Source: Halorubrum sp. PV6
Lineage (GTDB): Archaea; Halobacteriota; Halobacteria; Halobacteriales; Haloferacaceae
Direction: 5' to 3'
Assembly: GCF_003990725.2 (NCBI RefSeq)
Contig: NZ_CP030064.1
Span: 372,001-436,000, forward strand
Length of the DNA stretch: 64,000 nt
How positions within the stretch are numbered: position 1 is the first letter of the stretch; the number at the start of each line of letters is the position of its first letter. Below, piece by piece: positions 42,807-51,059 of this stretch. The translations under genes and the position numbers were made by a program. The notes beneath the pieces were generated by a model. It did no database searches. It was not told the origin of the DNA and saw only the letters and a program-made list of their open reading frames with translations.

Positions 42807-43594
42807 CACGCGCTCACCCCCTTGTCGCGGAGGACCTCGGCGAGGCGCGCGGCGCTCTCCCCCGCGTCGCCTTCGAGGATCTCCGCGTCGGACTCGCTTT
42901 CCGGCTCGTACATCGAAGTGATTTCGAGCGCGCTCGCCACGTCGTCGGCGGTCAGCCCGAGGTCGGCGAGATCGGTCGCGTCGATCTCCTTCCGCTGTGC
43001 CTGTCGGATCCCGCGGAGGCTCGCGTACCGCGGCTCGTTCAGTCCGGTCTGGACGGTCAACACGGCCGGCAGGTCGACGTCGGTCAGCTCCTCGACGCCC
43101 CCTTCGAGCTCGCGGTGAACCTGCGCGACGCCCGCGTCCGCGTCGATGTCGAGGTCGTTGACGACGGCGGCGTGCTCGAAGCCGATGCGCTCGGCGAGCG
43201 CCACGCCCGTCGCGCCGAACCCGGTGTCTGCGGCCTGTACGCCGCCGAGGATCAGGTCCGGCTCTTCCGCCTCGACGACCGCCTCAAACGTCGTCACCTT
43301 CGCGGCCACGTCGGCGAACCCCGCCTCGAAGGCGTCGTCCCACACCCGAACGGCGCGGTCGGCGCCCTTTGCGAGCGCCATCCGAATCGTCTCCTCGGAT
43401 CGTTCCGGGCCGATGGTGACGGCGACGACCTCGTCGGCGATCCCAGCCTCGGCGAGCTGTACCGCCGCCTCGACCGCGTAGTCGTCCCACTCGTTGAGAT
43501 CGTATTCGAGGTCGGCTTCGGCGATGTCCGTGCCCTCGATCGCGAAATCGTCGTCGGGCTCAGCGACCTCTTTGACAGTCACCAGAACTTTCAT
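42806..43594 (-). CDS. etfB: Electron transfer flavoprotein, beta subunit
   Basis: A 262-residue subunit with the beta-ETF start MKVLVTVKEVAEPDDDF and the signature RYASLRGIRQAQRKEID near the C-terminus. It binds AMP and pairs with EtfA to carry electrons. I chose the Met at 43592-43594 because it matches the conserved MKVLVTVK start; a longer upstream frame adds unconserved residues. First gene of the etfBA operon. Confidence 0.93.
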   Translation of the reverse strand: MKVLVTVKEVAEPDDDFAIEGTDIAEADLEYDLNEWDDYAVEAAVQLAEAGIADEVVAVTIGPERSEETIRMALAKGADRAVRVWDDAFEAGFADVAAKVTTFEAVVEAEEPDLILGGVQAADTGFGATGVALAERIGFEHAAVVNDLDIDADAGVAQVHRELEGGVEELTDVDLPAVLTVQTGLNEPRYASLRGIRQAQRKEIDATDLADLGLTADDVASALEITSMYEPESESDAEILEGDAGESAARLAEVLRDKGVSA

Positions 43595-43688
43595 GATCGA
43601 TACTCCGTCGCTCGGATTGTAAGAGCTTTCGGAACACCACACCGCACGGCCGGTAGTTTCGTCGCCCCCGGCCGGCGGGCGCCGGCTC

Positions 43689-44990
43689 TCAGCTGTCGCC
43701 GTCGTCTCCGTCGCGCTCGTCGTCTCCGTCGCGCTCGCCGTCGCCGTTTCCGTCGCCGTCGTCCGGGAGCGAAATCAGGTTCTCACGCCCCAGCCGAAGC
43801 TTTTCGACCCGGTTCGAATCGGCCATCGCGGAGAGCAGCTGCGACACCTTCGCGTCCGACCAGCCGGTCTCGGCGACGATGTCGGCCTGCCGCATCCGTC
43901 CGCCGTTGCCGTCGAGGAGGCGTTCGACGCGCTCCTCGTCGGACAGGAGCGAGAGGTCCTCCTCGGGCTCTCCGTCTCCCTCCGGGGCGCCGTCGCCCGC
44001 CGGTTCGTCGCTCGGCGCGCCCGAACCGGCGGTCTCGGATGCGGGCTCGCCGCTGTTCGTCCCCCCGCCGACCCGACCGCCGTCGTCGGCGACGCCCCCC
44101 GCAGCGACGCTCCCGTTCGGCTCGGCCGCGGCGTCGGCGCCCATCCGGCGGTAGCCGACGATGCTCCCGGCGATGAGCATCGCCGCGACGACGATCGCGG
44201 CGGTGAGCATCGTCCACGGCGGGGCGGTCGTCGCCGCCGGCGCGTACACGACCGCGACGCGCTCGTCGTCGCCGAAGGTTCGCGGCCCCTCGACGATCAC
44301 GGCGTTGTCGCTCAGCCGGTCCGTGGCGTCGGAGGTCCCGGTCACGGTGTACCCCTCTGGGGTCGCCACTTCGAGCGTCTGTCCCTCCGCCAACGAGACG
44401 AGCCACGTGCCGCCGTCGGGCGTCCGTAACGCGTCGCCCAAGAGCAGGTTCTCGCCGTCCTGTGCCAGGAAGTCGGTCCACACGAAGGTCAGTCGGAGTT
44501 CGCCGACCGCCGTCGTCTCACCGTCCGCCACGTCGAACGACGACGGGTCCTCGTGAACGACGACCTCGCGGTTCACCTCCTGGATCTGCATCCGACGGTC
44601 GACGTTCCGGCTGGCCTCGCGGGCGAAGCCCTCGAACAGCGTCGCGTCGGGGCCGATCTCGCCGTCGAGGAACCGCTCGCTGGCCGCGTCGAACGCGGCG
44701 CGGTCGGTCTCGCCGGTCAGCGCGTATCGGACCGAGACGGTCCACCGCGCGTCGCGGTCCGGCGTCGGCTCGATCAGGATCCGCGTCGCCGTGGTGGGCT
44801 CGTACGGGTCGTCGATCTGTCGGACGGGGTCGGAATCCGCGGTCGTGGTCTCGGCCGCGACGGTCGCGCGGTCGGCGTCGATGGAGGGCGAGGGCGACGG
44901 CGCGTCTCCCGCGACGGGGGCCACGCCGCTCGCGACGAGCGCGACGACCAGTAACCCGACGAGGAACACGCGGGACGGGGCATTCCGCAT
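43689..44990 (-). CDS. Secreted-domain membrane protein with cytoplasmic winged helix
   Basis: A 433-residue protein. An N-terminal signal (MRNAPSRVFLVGLLVVALVA) is followed by an extracellular domain of about 250 residues, one membrane helix (TMLTAAIVVAAMLIAGSIVG), a disordered acidic linker and a C-terminal winged helix (MRQADIVAETGWSDAKVSQL). The tail is a repetitive Gly/Asp/Arg stretch. The order implies a surface sensor whose DNA-binding domain is tethered inside. I believe this is the DUF7345/DUF7343-type haloarchaeal family. It is divergent from the secreted protein at 45146. Met at 44988-44990 starts the signal peptide. Confidence 0.83.
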   Translation of the reverse strand: MRNAPSRVFLVGLLVVALVASGVAPVAGDAPSPSPSIDADRATVAAETTTADSDPVRQIDDPYEPTTATRILIEPTPDRDARWTVSVRYALTGETDRAAFDAASERFLDGEIGPDATLFEGFAREASRNVDRRMQIQEVNREVVVHEDPSSFDVADGETTAVGELRLTFVWTDFLAQDGENLLLGDALRTPDGGTWLVSLAEGQTLEVATPEGYTVTGTSDATDRLSDNAVIVEGPRTFGDDERVAVVYAPAATTAPPWTMLTAAIVVAAMLIAGSIVGYRRMGADAAAEPNGSVAAGGVADDGGRVGGGTNSGEPASETAGSGAPSDEPAGDGAPEGDGEPEEDLSLLSDEERVERLLDGNGGRMRQADIVAETGWSDAKVSQLLSAMADSNRVEKLRLGRENLISLPDDGDGNGDGERDGDDERDGDDGDS

Positions 44991-45145
44991 ACATTTCAGG
45001 GCACTCAGCCGCCCGGCAAAACGCTTTCCATCGGCCACTTCCGCCGTCAGACGCGCGTCGGCGGGCGACCGCCGGAGTCCGGTCAGCACACTTCGTTCCG
45101 ACTCGTTGAGGTGGCTTTTTTATATTCCGAGGTGAACTTCGGTGT
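44991..45145. promoter_or_regulatory. Shared divergent promoter region of the surface cluster
   Basis: Holds CTTTTTTATATTCC (about 45113-45126) roughly 20-30 bases before the ATG at 45146. The leftward promoter of the membrane-winged-helix gene must be here too. Co-regulation of the two divergent surface genes is plausible. Confidence 0.45.
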
Positions 45146-46492
45146 ATGAGAGCCCTCCCGATCTCCCTTGCCGTGCTGCTGCTGTTCGCGGCGGTCGCCG
45201 GCGCGGTGTCGCCGGCGGTCGCCGCCCCCGCGGCGCCCACCGACTTGGGCGCCGGGAGCGACGCCGCGGTACCGTCCGGTGCCGACTCAACGGCTGCTCC
45301 TACCGTTTCGACGCCCGAGCGCGTGCCCGCCGCGGTCGACGACGCCGACGAGGATCCGGAGCGCTCACAAGTCGACCCGGCGAACCGCACGTTCCGGACG
45401 CTGGGCACGCCGGGCGGCGTCGAGGCCCGCGCCGGCTCGTCCGTCCGCGGTGCGAACTTGGGCTCGTCCATCGGGTTCGCCGTCGACGGCACGGACGCCG
45501 CCATGGAGACCGCGGCGGTCGTCCAGCAGATCGAGGCCGCCGAGAGCGGCGTGGAGCGCCAGCGCCGGATCCTCGCCGCCATCAACCGCGTCGAGCGCGA
45601 CGAACTGACGCTCAACAGCCGCCAGGCGCGCGCGTTCAGCGCGCACGCCTCCGGGAACCTCTCCGACCGGGAGCTCCTCGACGAGCTCGTCCGTATCGCC
45701 GCGACCGCCCGCGAGTACGACGAGCGGCTCGAACGGATCGACACGCTCGCGGCGGAGACGGACGGGTTCAGCTCTCCAACCCGGCTCGACGAGATCCAAG
45801 TCGCGCTCCAGGTGTACGAGGGTCCCGTCCGCGAGTACGCGCTCTCGGCGGCGCGCGGCGAGGTGCCCGCGACCGAGGTGTACGTCGAATCCAGCGAGCG
45901 GTCGATCGTGCTGTCGACCGTCGCCGACGGCGACTACGTCCGCGAAGTGGTCCGGCTCGACCGCTGGGACCGCGGCGGCGGCTCGATCAGCAACGACGAG
46001 GCGATAGACGTGACCGCCGCGAGCTACCCCGAGACGGCCGCGCTCCGTCAGCCCGACGCGTTCGGTGCCGGGTCCGTCCAGCGGATCACCATCCCCCACC
46101 AGTTCGGCACCCTGCGCACGTTCGTCAGCGGGGGCACACAGCAGGTGTTCGTCGAACACCAGCGGGTCGCGCTCGACGCGTTCCCGGACAGCGTGCCCGT
46201 CGCCGAGGCCGGCGACGGCTTCAACATCACCGTCGACCGCAGCTACGCCGGCGGTCCGGTGACCGTGACCGTCCGCGACGCGGAGACCGGCGAGCCCCTC
46301 CCCGACGTCACCGTCACGAAGAGCGTCGGTGACAGCAACAGCCAGGCGATCGGCACCACAAACGCGGACGGCGTCGTCCGGACGCTCTCGCCGGCGGGGT
46401 CGTACCGAGTGACCGTCGTCGACGAGCCGCGAGCGATCTTCCTCGACGACCTCCAGCCGATCCCCACGCCGCGCCCCGTCGACGACGACTGA
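45146..46492 (+). CDS. Secreted coiled-coil protein with carboxypeptidase-regulatory-like domain
   Basis: A 448-residue exported protein. The signal peptide (MRALPISLAVLLLFAAVAGA) ends near an AVAAPA cleavage site. Residues 120-205 are helical, coiled-coil-like (EAAESGVERQRRILAAINRV); the last 90 residues form a CarboxypepD-reg/PEGA-like beta domain (YAGGPVTVTVRDAETGEPLP). I believe it belongs to the haloarchaeal DUF7094/DUF7096 proteins. It has no C-terminal anchor, so it may be released or held by the signal. Divergent from the tethered winged-helix gene. Confidence 0.8.
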   Translation: MRALPISLAVLLLFAAVAGAVSPAVAAPAAPTDLGAGSDAAVPSGADSTAAPTVSTPERVPAAVDDADEDPERSQVDPANRTFRTLGTPGGVEARAGSSVRGANLGSSIGFAVDGTDAAMETAAVVQQIEAAESGVERQRRILAAINRVERDELTLNSRQARAFSAHASGNLSDRELLDELVRIAATAREYDERLERIDTLAAETDGFSSPTRLDEIQVALQVYEGPVREYALSAARGEVPATEVYVESSERSIVLSTVADGDYVREVVRLDRWDRGGGSISNDEAIDVTAASYPETAALRQPDAFGAGSVQRITIPHQFGTLRTFVSGGTQQVFVEHQRVALDAFPDSVPVAEAGDGFNITVDRSYAGGPVTVTVRDAETGEPLPDVTVTKSVGDSNSQAIGTTNADGVVRTLSPAGSYRVTVVDEPRAIFLDDLQPIPTPRPVDDD

Positions 46493-46585
46493 CGCGGCGG
46501 CCGCGCGGAGTTATTTAAACGGCTGCGTCCCCCGCCGTCTGCGCGTCGCCGGCGGGGACCAGACACCCGGCGTCGCCCCCGAACG

Positions 46586-46615
46586 CATTTATTAGATACC
46601 GCGGCAGTCGACGCG
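46586..46615 (+). promoter_or_regulatory. Leaderless promoter of the pilin gene
   Basis: CATTTATTAG begins at 46586, and the GTG start is at 46615, the distance expected for transcription starting at the first codon. This supports the GTG start. Confidence 0.55.
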
Positions 46616-47130
46616 TGTCGACCGAGTTCCTCTCTGTACGTGCGCCGTCTCGAACCGATTCGATCGGGGGCGAGAAGTGTCGCGCGCTCACGCCCGTCGC
46701 CGGGGTCCTGCTGCTCGCTATCACCGTCGTGCTCGCGGCGAGTGTCGTGACCGTGGCGATCGGTGCGCCGCCGGAGCCGGCACCGACCACCGCCCTGTCG
46801 CTGTCGGCGACCGACGACCGGATCACGATCACGAATCAGGCCGGCGACGCGCTCGACGCGGACGAACTGTCGGTCCGGGTGCGCGTCGACGGCGAGCCGC
46901 TGGACCGGCAGCCGCCGGTGCCGTTCTTCTCGGCGAAGGGGTTCCATCCCGGCCCGACGGGAGCGTTCAACGCCGCGACCGCCGGCGACTTCGCCGTCGG
47001 CGAGTCGGCCTCGTTCCGGGTCGCGGCGACGAACGACCCGGCCCTCGAACCCGGTCGGACGGTCGCCGTCACGGTCTCCGCCGACGGGTTGCCGGTCGCG
47101 AGACTCGAAACGGTCGTCGAACCGGCGTGA
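46615..47130 (+). CDS. Type IV pilin-like protein
   Basis: A 171-residue protein starting with GTG. Around residues 22-50 is a class III prepilin-like signal: ALTPVAGVLLLAITVVLAAS with a charged K/R pair in front, the site of PibD cleavage in archaeal pilins. The C-terminal part is a beta-rich head. Such proteins form adhesive pili. The signal is longer than usual (about 25 residues before the helix). Confidence 0.85.
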   Translation: MSTEFLSVRAPSRTDSIGGEKCRALTPVAGVLLLAITVVLAASVVTVAIGAPPEPAPTTALSLSATDDRITITNQAGDALDADELSVRVRVDGEPLDRQPPVPFFSAKGFHPGPTGAFNAATAGDFAVGESASFRVAATNDPALEPGRTVAVTVSADGLPVARLETVVEPA

Positions 47131-47149
47131 CGCGCCGGGTCCCGCGGCG

Positions 47150-47773
47150 TTACTCGTCGGGGACGCGCGCGACCGTCGTTATCGCCCGCGGGCTCCGCGG
47201 CGTCGACCGCTGGATGTGGTGTTCGTACGCCTCGTAGCCGGCCGCTTCGAACATCCGGTCGGCCTCGTCCTCGTCGTAAAAGAGCATGATCGCGTCGGCG
47301 ACGCGCTGGAGGATGCGGTTGTGCGGGTAGTCCGGGCCGACGACGAGCACCTGCCCGCCCGGCTTCGCGACGCGTCGGAGCTCGCGGAGCCCCTCGATCG
47401 GGTTCGGCCAGTACTCGATCGACCCCGACGACCAGACGACGTCGAACGTGTCGTCGCCGAACGGGAGCCGCTCGGCGTCGCCGCGGTAGAAGTTCACCGT
47501 GTCGTGTTTGCCGAACTTCGCGAACGCCTTCTCCATCTGGTGGACGCTCTGATCGAGCCCGTGTACGTCGTCGGCGTGTTCGAGCAGGCCCTCGGTGCCG
47601 AATCCGGTGCCACACCCCACGTCGAGCACTTTCGGGTCGTCGCCGAACTCCAGCCACGAGAGCGCCTCCGAGCGCATCTCCTCGTTCCAGTTGACCCAGT
47701 TGATCGTGTCGTACACCTTCGAGAGGTACTTGTAGAACAACCGGGCGTTCGACTTGTCCTCGAGGATCCCCAT
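47150..47773 (-). CDS. SAM-dependent methyltransferase, class I
   Basis: A 207-residue enzyme with motif I VLDVGCGTGFGT, motif II HGLDQSVHQM, and post-motif GDAERLPFGDDTFDVV. The start MGILEDKSNARLFYKYLSKV plus SSGSIEYWPNPIEGLRELRR resembles the tocopherol/plastoquinone (MPBQ/MSBQ) and menaquinone methyltransferases. In haloarchaea the likely role is methylation of a quinone ring. The substrate remains unproven. Confidence 0.85.
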   Translation of the reverse strand: MGILEDKSNARLFYKYLSKVYDTINWVNWNEEMRSEALSWLEFGDDPKVLDVGCGTGFGTEGLLEHADDVHGLDQSVHQMEKAFAKFGKHDTVNFYRGDAERLPFGDDTFDVVWSSGSIEYWPNPIEGLRELRRVAKPGGQVLVVGPDYPHNRILQRVADAIMLFYDEDEADRMFEAAGYEAYEHHIQRSTPRSPRAITTVARVPDE

Positions 47774-47895
47774 TTACCGCTTGGTAGGGTTGCCGTCCCC
47801 ATAACGACACGGATCCGGTGCGGTCCGTGACCTCCCCGATACGACCCGTTCGTCGGTTCCGACCGGCTTTTCAGCCTGCCGCCCAACCGGATCGT

Positions 47896-48675
47896 ATGGA
47901 ACCGACGACGAGCGGCCGCTTCCGCGTCCACGACCGCCGCCCGCGTCCCGACATCGACGGGACCAACCCGGCAGACCCGCCCGAGGAGTTCGTCCTCGTC
48001 GAGTATCCGGACGACCCCATCGACCCGAGCGCGCCCGACGCCGAGAGCCGGTTCGACCCCCTCTACGCCGCCGCGGACGGGTACGACGGCGCTCTCGCGG
48101 ACCGGCTCGCGTCGCTGGAGCCGGGGTTCGTCGTCGACGCGACGCTGTCGTGGACCGACGGTACGGCCCGCTTCACCACCGCCGAGGTCGTCCGGGAGAG
48201 CCGGTTCCGCTTCGCGGACGACGTGGAGGGGATGTTCGAGGCGGCCGTCGACGCCTGGGACCAGATCCGGGCCGACGGCGAGGCGGTCGGCTCGATCACG
48301 ACGCGGTCGAACGACGGCGAGCCGAACGGCGCGCTGTACCTGTTCGCGGACGCTCCCGGAAGCAGCGCGTTCGAGGACCTCCGTGCCGGTCGGCTCCCGG
48401 TCGAACCGCTCGTCGCGCGCGTCAACGAGTCGCGTGAGGACGACGACCCTCGCGAGGTGTTCGTCCTCCGGCCCGCCGCCCACGAGTTTGTCGCCGTCTA
48501 CGTCGTCTTCGACCGCGACGGGGTGTTGGCCCAGACGGTCCGCGACACCTACGACCTCGGGCTCGGGATCGCGGCGGGGCTCGACGACGGCACGCTCGAT
48601 GCGGCGAAGGCCGACGAGAAGAGCGGCGAGCCGACGGACGACGCGGACGACTTCGACGCGCTCGATCGCTTATAA
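47896..48675 (+). CDS. Hypothetical acidic protein (DUF6663-like)
   Basis: A 259-residue soluble acidic protein, conserved-looking segments FVLVEYPDDPIDPSAPDAES, SRFRFADDVEGMFEAAVDAW and ALYLFADAPGSSAFEDLRAG. I believe it is the haloarchaeal DUF6663 but cannot verify. Met at 47896 follows a haloarchaeal promoter-like spacing; the upstream frame is non-coding in character. No cofactor motif is visible. Confidence 0.7.
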   Translation: MEPTTSGRFRVHDRRPRPDIDGTNPADPPEEFVLVEYPDDPIDPSAPDAESRFDPLYAAADGYDGALADRLASLEPGFVVDATLSWTDGTARFTTAEVVRESRFRFADDVEGMFEAAVDAWDQIRADGEAVGSITTRSNDGEPNGALYLFADAPGSSAFEDLRAGRLPVEPLVARVNESREDDDPREVFVLRPAAHEFVAVYVVFDRDGVLAQTVRDTYDLGLGIAAGLDDGTLDAAKADEKSGEPTDDADDFDALDRL

Positions 48676-48707
48676 ATACGGTCGCACACCGCCTGTTTCC
48701 CTTTTAC

Positions 48708-49682
48708 CTACAGCCAGTCGGCGTCCGGGTCGACTCGGCCGTCCGGCGTCTCGCCGTTGAGCACCGCCGCCACGTCGGCGGCGCCGCTGCGGTTTAAATC
48801 GTCGCGCGATTCCTCGCTGTACCACGCCGCGTGCGGCGTGACGACCGTGTCCTCGCGGCCGACGAGCGGGTCGTCTTCCGGCGGCTCCTCGGCGAGCACG
48901 TCCAACCCGGCGGCCTTGATCGACCCCGATTCGAGCGCGTCGAGGAGCGCGTCGGCGTCGACGACCGGCCCGCGGCTCACGTTGACGACCACCGAGTTCT
49001 CCTGCAGGCGGTCGAGCGCGTCGGCGTCGACCATCCCTCGCGTCGCGTCGGTCAGGGGCGCGTAGACGCCGACGTGGTCGGCCCGGTCGAACAGCTCGTC
49101 GAACGACGCCTTCTCCACGCCGTACGACGCCATCTCGTCGGCGTCGACGAACGGGTCGTAGGCGACGAGGTCGGCGTCGAAGCCGGCGAGCTGCTCCGCC
49201 GCGCGCTGTGCGATCGGGCCGAACGAGACGAACCCGATGGTCGACGCGCTCACGCGGCGGATCGGTCGCCCGGTCTCCCAACTCCACCCGCCGCCGGCGA
49301 CGTGGTCGTCGTACTCCGTCAGCGACCGCAGGCAGGCGAAGAGCAGCGAGACGGAGTGGGTCGCCACCTCGTCGGTGCAGTAGTCGGGGACGCGCGTGAC
49401 GGTCACGCCGTTGTCGGCGGCCGCGGCGACGTCGATGTTGTCCACGCCGACCGCCGACCGGACGACGACGCGGAGGTCCAACTCGTCGAGCACCGCGGCC
49501 GTGACCGGGGTGTTGATGTCGGTCACGACCGCGTCGGCCCCCTCGGCCGCCGCGATCAGGTTCTCGGTCGAGTCCAGTTCGGCGACCTCGATGTCGACGG
49601 GTTCGTCGACGGCCGCCTCGAGTACGTCCCGGTAGGTCTCCGGGTCGATCATCGGAAAGTCAGACAGCACGACTCTGGTCAT
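48708..49682 (-). CDS. D-isomer-specific 2-hydroxyacid dehydrogenase (CtBP-like)
   Basis: A 324-residue NAD-dependent enzyme. The catalytic trio appears as VNVSRGPVVDADAL (Arg region), Glu in EEPPEDDPLV and His in TPHAAWYSEE. The nucleotide loop reads IGFVSFGPIA, with Ser in place of the second Gly of GxGxxG. It resembles phosphoglycerate dehydrogenase/CtBP-type enzymes; the substrate is not known. Start MTRVVLSDFP follows the family. Monocistronic. Confidence 0.84.
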   Translation of the reverse strand: MTRVVLSDFPMIDPETYRDVLEAAVDEPVDIEVAELDSTENLIAAAEGADAVVTDINTPVTAAVLDELDLRVVVRSAVGVDNIDVAAAADNGVTVTRVPDYCTDEVATHSVSLLFACLRSLTEYDDHVAGGGWSWETGRPIRRVSASTIGFVSFGPIAQRAAEQLAGFDADLVAYDPFVDADEMASYGVEKASFDELFDRADHVGVYAPLTDATRGMVDADALDRLQENSVVVNVSRGPVVDADALLDALESGSIKAAGLDVLAEEPPEDDPLVGREDTVVTPHAAWYSEESRDDLNRSGAADVAAVLNGETPDGRVDPDADWL

Positions 49683-49815
49683 ACACGCCCTTGTCGCTCG
49701 TGTTACTTGACGGCTTTCTCGGTTTTTCAGGAGCTGAGACACCCATATTCGATCGTTATCGTCACCGCGTTCGCCCTTTCGATGCCTCTTTGCGCTCGCG
49801 CCGGCTACACAGCCT

Positions 49816-50136
49816 GTGAGCGACGACACTCCGGTCGAGGGATCGACCAAACCGCCGATGCTCGTCCTCTTAGAGTCGCTGGCGTTCTACCGAAACGTCC
49901 GCGTCGGGCTCGTCGCCGGCGCGGGCCTCGCGGTCCTCCTGTACGCGACTCGGACGCTGGAACTGCTCGGGCCGGTCATCGACACGCGGGACTACCCGCT
50001 CTTCGGCCCCGACGTGTGGTTTCTGCTCTTGGCGTTCGTGCTGGCGGCGACGTTCGCGCTGCTCGTCGCGGTCGCGTTAACCATCGCCGAGGCCGTGCGC
50101 GGCGCAAAAGACATTCCGGAGCCGAACGACCGATAG
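49816..50136 (+). CDS. Small membrane protein (106 aa)
   Basis: A 106-residue protein starting with GTG (49816). It has two hydrophobic segments: VGLVAGAGLAVLLYATRTLE and FLLLAFVLAATFALLVAVAL. There are no cysteines or catalytic motifs. I do not recognise it. Convergent with the winged-helix gene on the other strand. Confidence 0.65.
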   Translation: MSDDTPVEGSTKPPMLVLLESLAFYRNVRVGLVAGAGLAVLLYATRTLELLGPVIDTRDYPLFGPDVWFLLLAFVLAATFALLVAVALTIAEAVRGAKDIPEPNDR

Positions 50137-50154
50137 CGACCGCAGTCGTCGCAG

Positions 50155-50436
50155 TCAGTCCGCCGTACAGGAGGCGTCGCGCTCGTCGCTCGTGAACTCC
50201 TGTGCGGGTTCGGTCAACTCGTAGAGGTTCTGTCTGGCGTCCGCGAAGTAGACGTCTTCGTCGACGACGTCGATGCCTTCCAACCGCTCGAGCGCGTAGC
50301 GAACGGTACGGGCCGACAGCATCGACTCCTGGACGATCCCCTTCTGGGTCAACGGGCCGTTGTATTCGAGCACCTTGAAGACGAGTTTGGCGCTCGGCGG
50401 GAGGTCGTCGAGCCCCTCCGTTTGAGTTCCTTCCAT
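50155..50436 (-). CDS. Winged-helix regulator (MarR/TrmB-like, 93 aa)
   Basis: A 93-residue protein with one winged helix: PPSAKLVFKVLEYNGPLTQK, then SMLSARTVRYALERLEGIDV as recognition helix. It ends DASCTAD. TATA ACATTTATC (about 50459-50467) is some 28 bases upstream of the ATG. The repeats further upstream may be its operator. The target is unknown. Confidence 0.78.
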   Translation of the reverse strand: MEGTQTEGLDDLPPSAKLVFKVLEYNGPLTQKGIVQESMLSARTVRYALERLEGIDVVDEDVYFADARQNLYELTEPAQEFTSDERDASCTAD

Positions 50437-50749
50437 CGATGAAACCGAAACTACACATCATGATAAATGTTGATGGGCGACCGGCCTCGATCGGCCTCTC
50501 ACGCGCATTAACCAGCAATTCCAGCCGCTTTCTACCACGCGAACCAGCAACGATTGCTGGTTTCACGGCGGCAGACTGACCAGTCAGTCAGCGCTCTGGC
50601 TCGCGCGCGCTCCGCCCGTCCGGCTCTCGGGGCTGGCCGAAGCCCGGAGAAAACTGGTCGACGGTCGGATAGAGCTCGCCGTCGACCGGACCGAACCGGC
50701 CGACGACCGGAACGAACGGCTTTTCACGGGCGCTCGCGGATCGACTGAT
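50437..50749. other. Gene-free region between two divergent genes
   Basis: Holds the leftward TATA (about 50459-50467), the AACCAGCAA repeats and the CTGACCAGTCAG palindrome (50576-50587). The rightward promoter for the EMC6-like gene should be around 50715-50725. I see no ORF or RNA gene. Confidence 0.5.
50510..50562. promoter_or_regulatory. Candidate operator: AACCAGCAA repeats
   Basis: AACCAGCAA occurs at 50510-50518 and 50542-50550, and its inverse TTGCTGGTT at 50554-50562. The last two form a perfect 9-3-9 inverted repeat. This clustered arrangement upstream of a winged-helix gene is typical of a dimer-binding site. Confidence 0.5.
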
Positions 50750-51058
50750 ATGAGCGACGACTCGGGGATATCGGGCCACACCCGAAGCGTGGTCGTCACG
50801 ACGATCTGCTGTCTCGCGGGGATCGTCGCTGGCGTCGTCTCGGCCGCGTACGTCGGGACGGATCCCGTAGACGCCGAAAGCACTACTATCGTGCTGGTGA
50901 TGGGCGCGTTCGTGCTCGTCCAGTACCCGCTGTACAAACTGATCGGCGTCAGCGACTTCGGCGCGAAGGACAACCTCTACGTGGCGTTTCTGACGTTCAC
51001 GCTGTGGTTCATCACCTACACGGTGCTCGCGACTTCCGGCGTCGAACTGGTGATCTGA
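50750..51058 (+). CDS. EMC6-like membrane protein
   Basis: A 102-residue protein with three hydrophobic helices (VVVTTICCLAGIVAGVVSAA, TTIVLVMGAFVLVQYPLYKL, NLYVAFLTFTLWFITYTVLA), matching the EMC6/Oxa1-associated fold annotated in haloarchaea. It may assist insertion of membrane proteins. The gene ends one base before the ABCE1 start, so it is in one operon with it; the coupling with a ribosome-recycling factor suggests a role at the translation-membrane interface (inference). Confidence 0.75.
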   Translation: MSDDSGISGHTRSVVVTTICCLAGIVAGVVSAAYVGTDPVDAESTTIVLVMGAFVLVQYPLYKLIGVSDFGAKDNLYVAFLTFTLWFITYTVLATSGVELVI

Positions 51059-51059
51059 G

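Noticed and set aside
43690-43765. Repetitive GTCGCCGTC-like stretch as a DNA repeat element
   Set aside because: It is in frame and encodes the Gly/Asp/Arg-rich tail of the winged-helix membrane protein.
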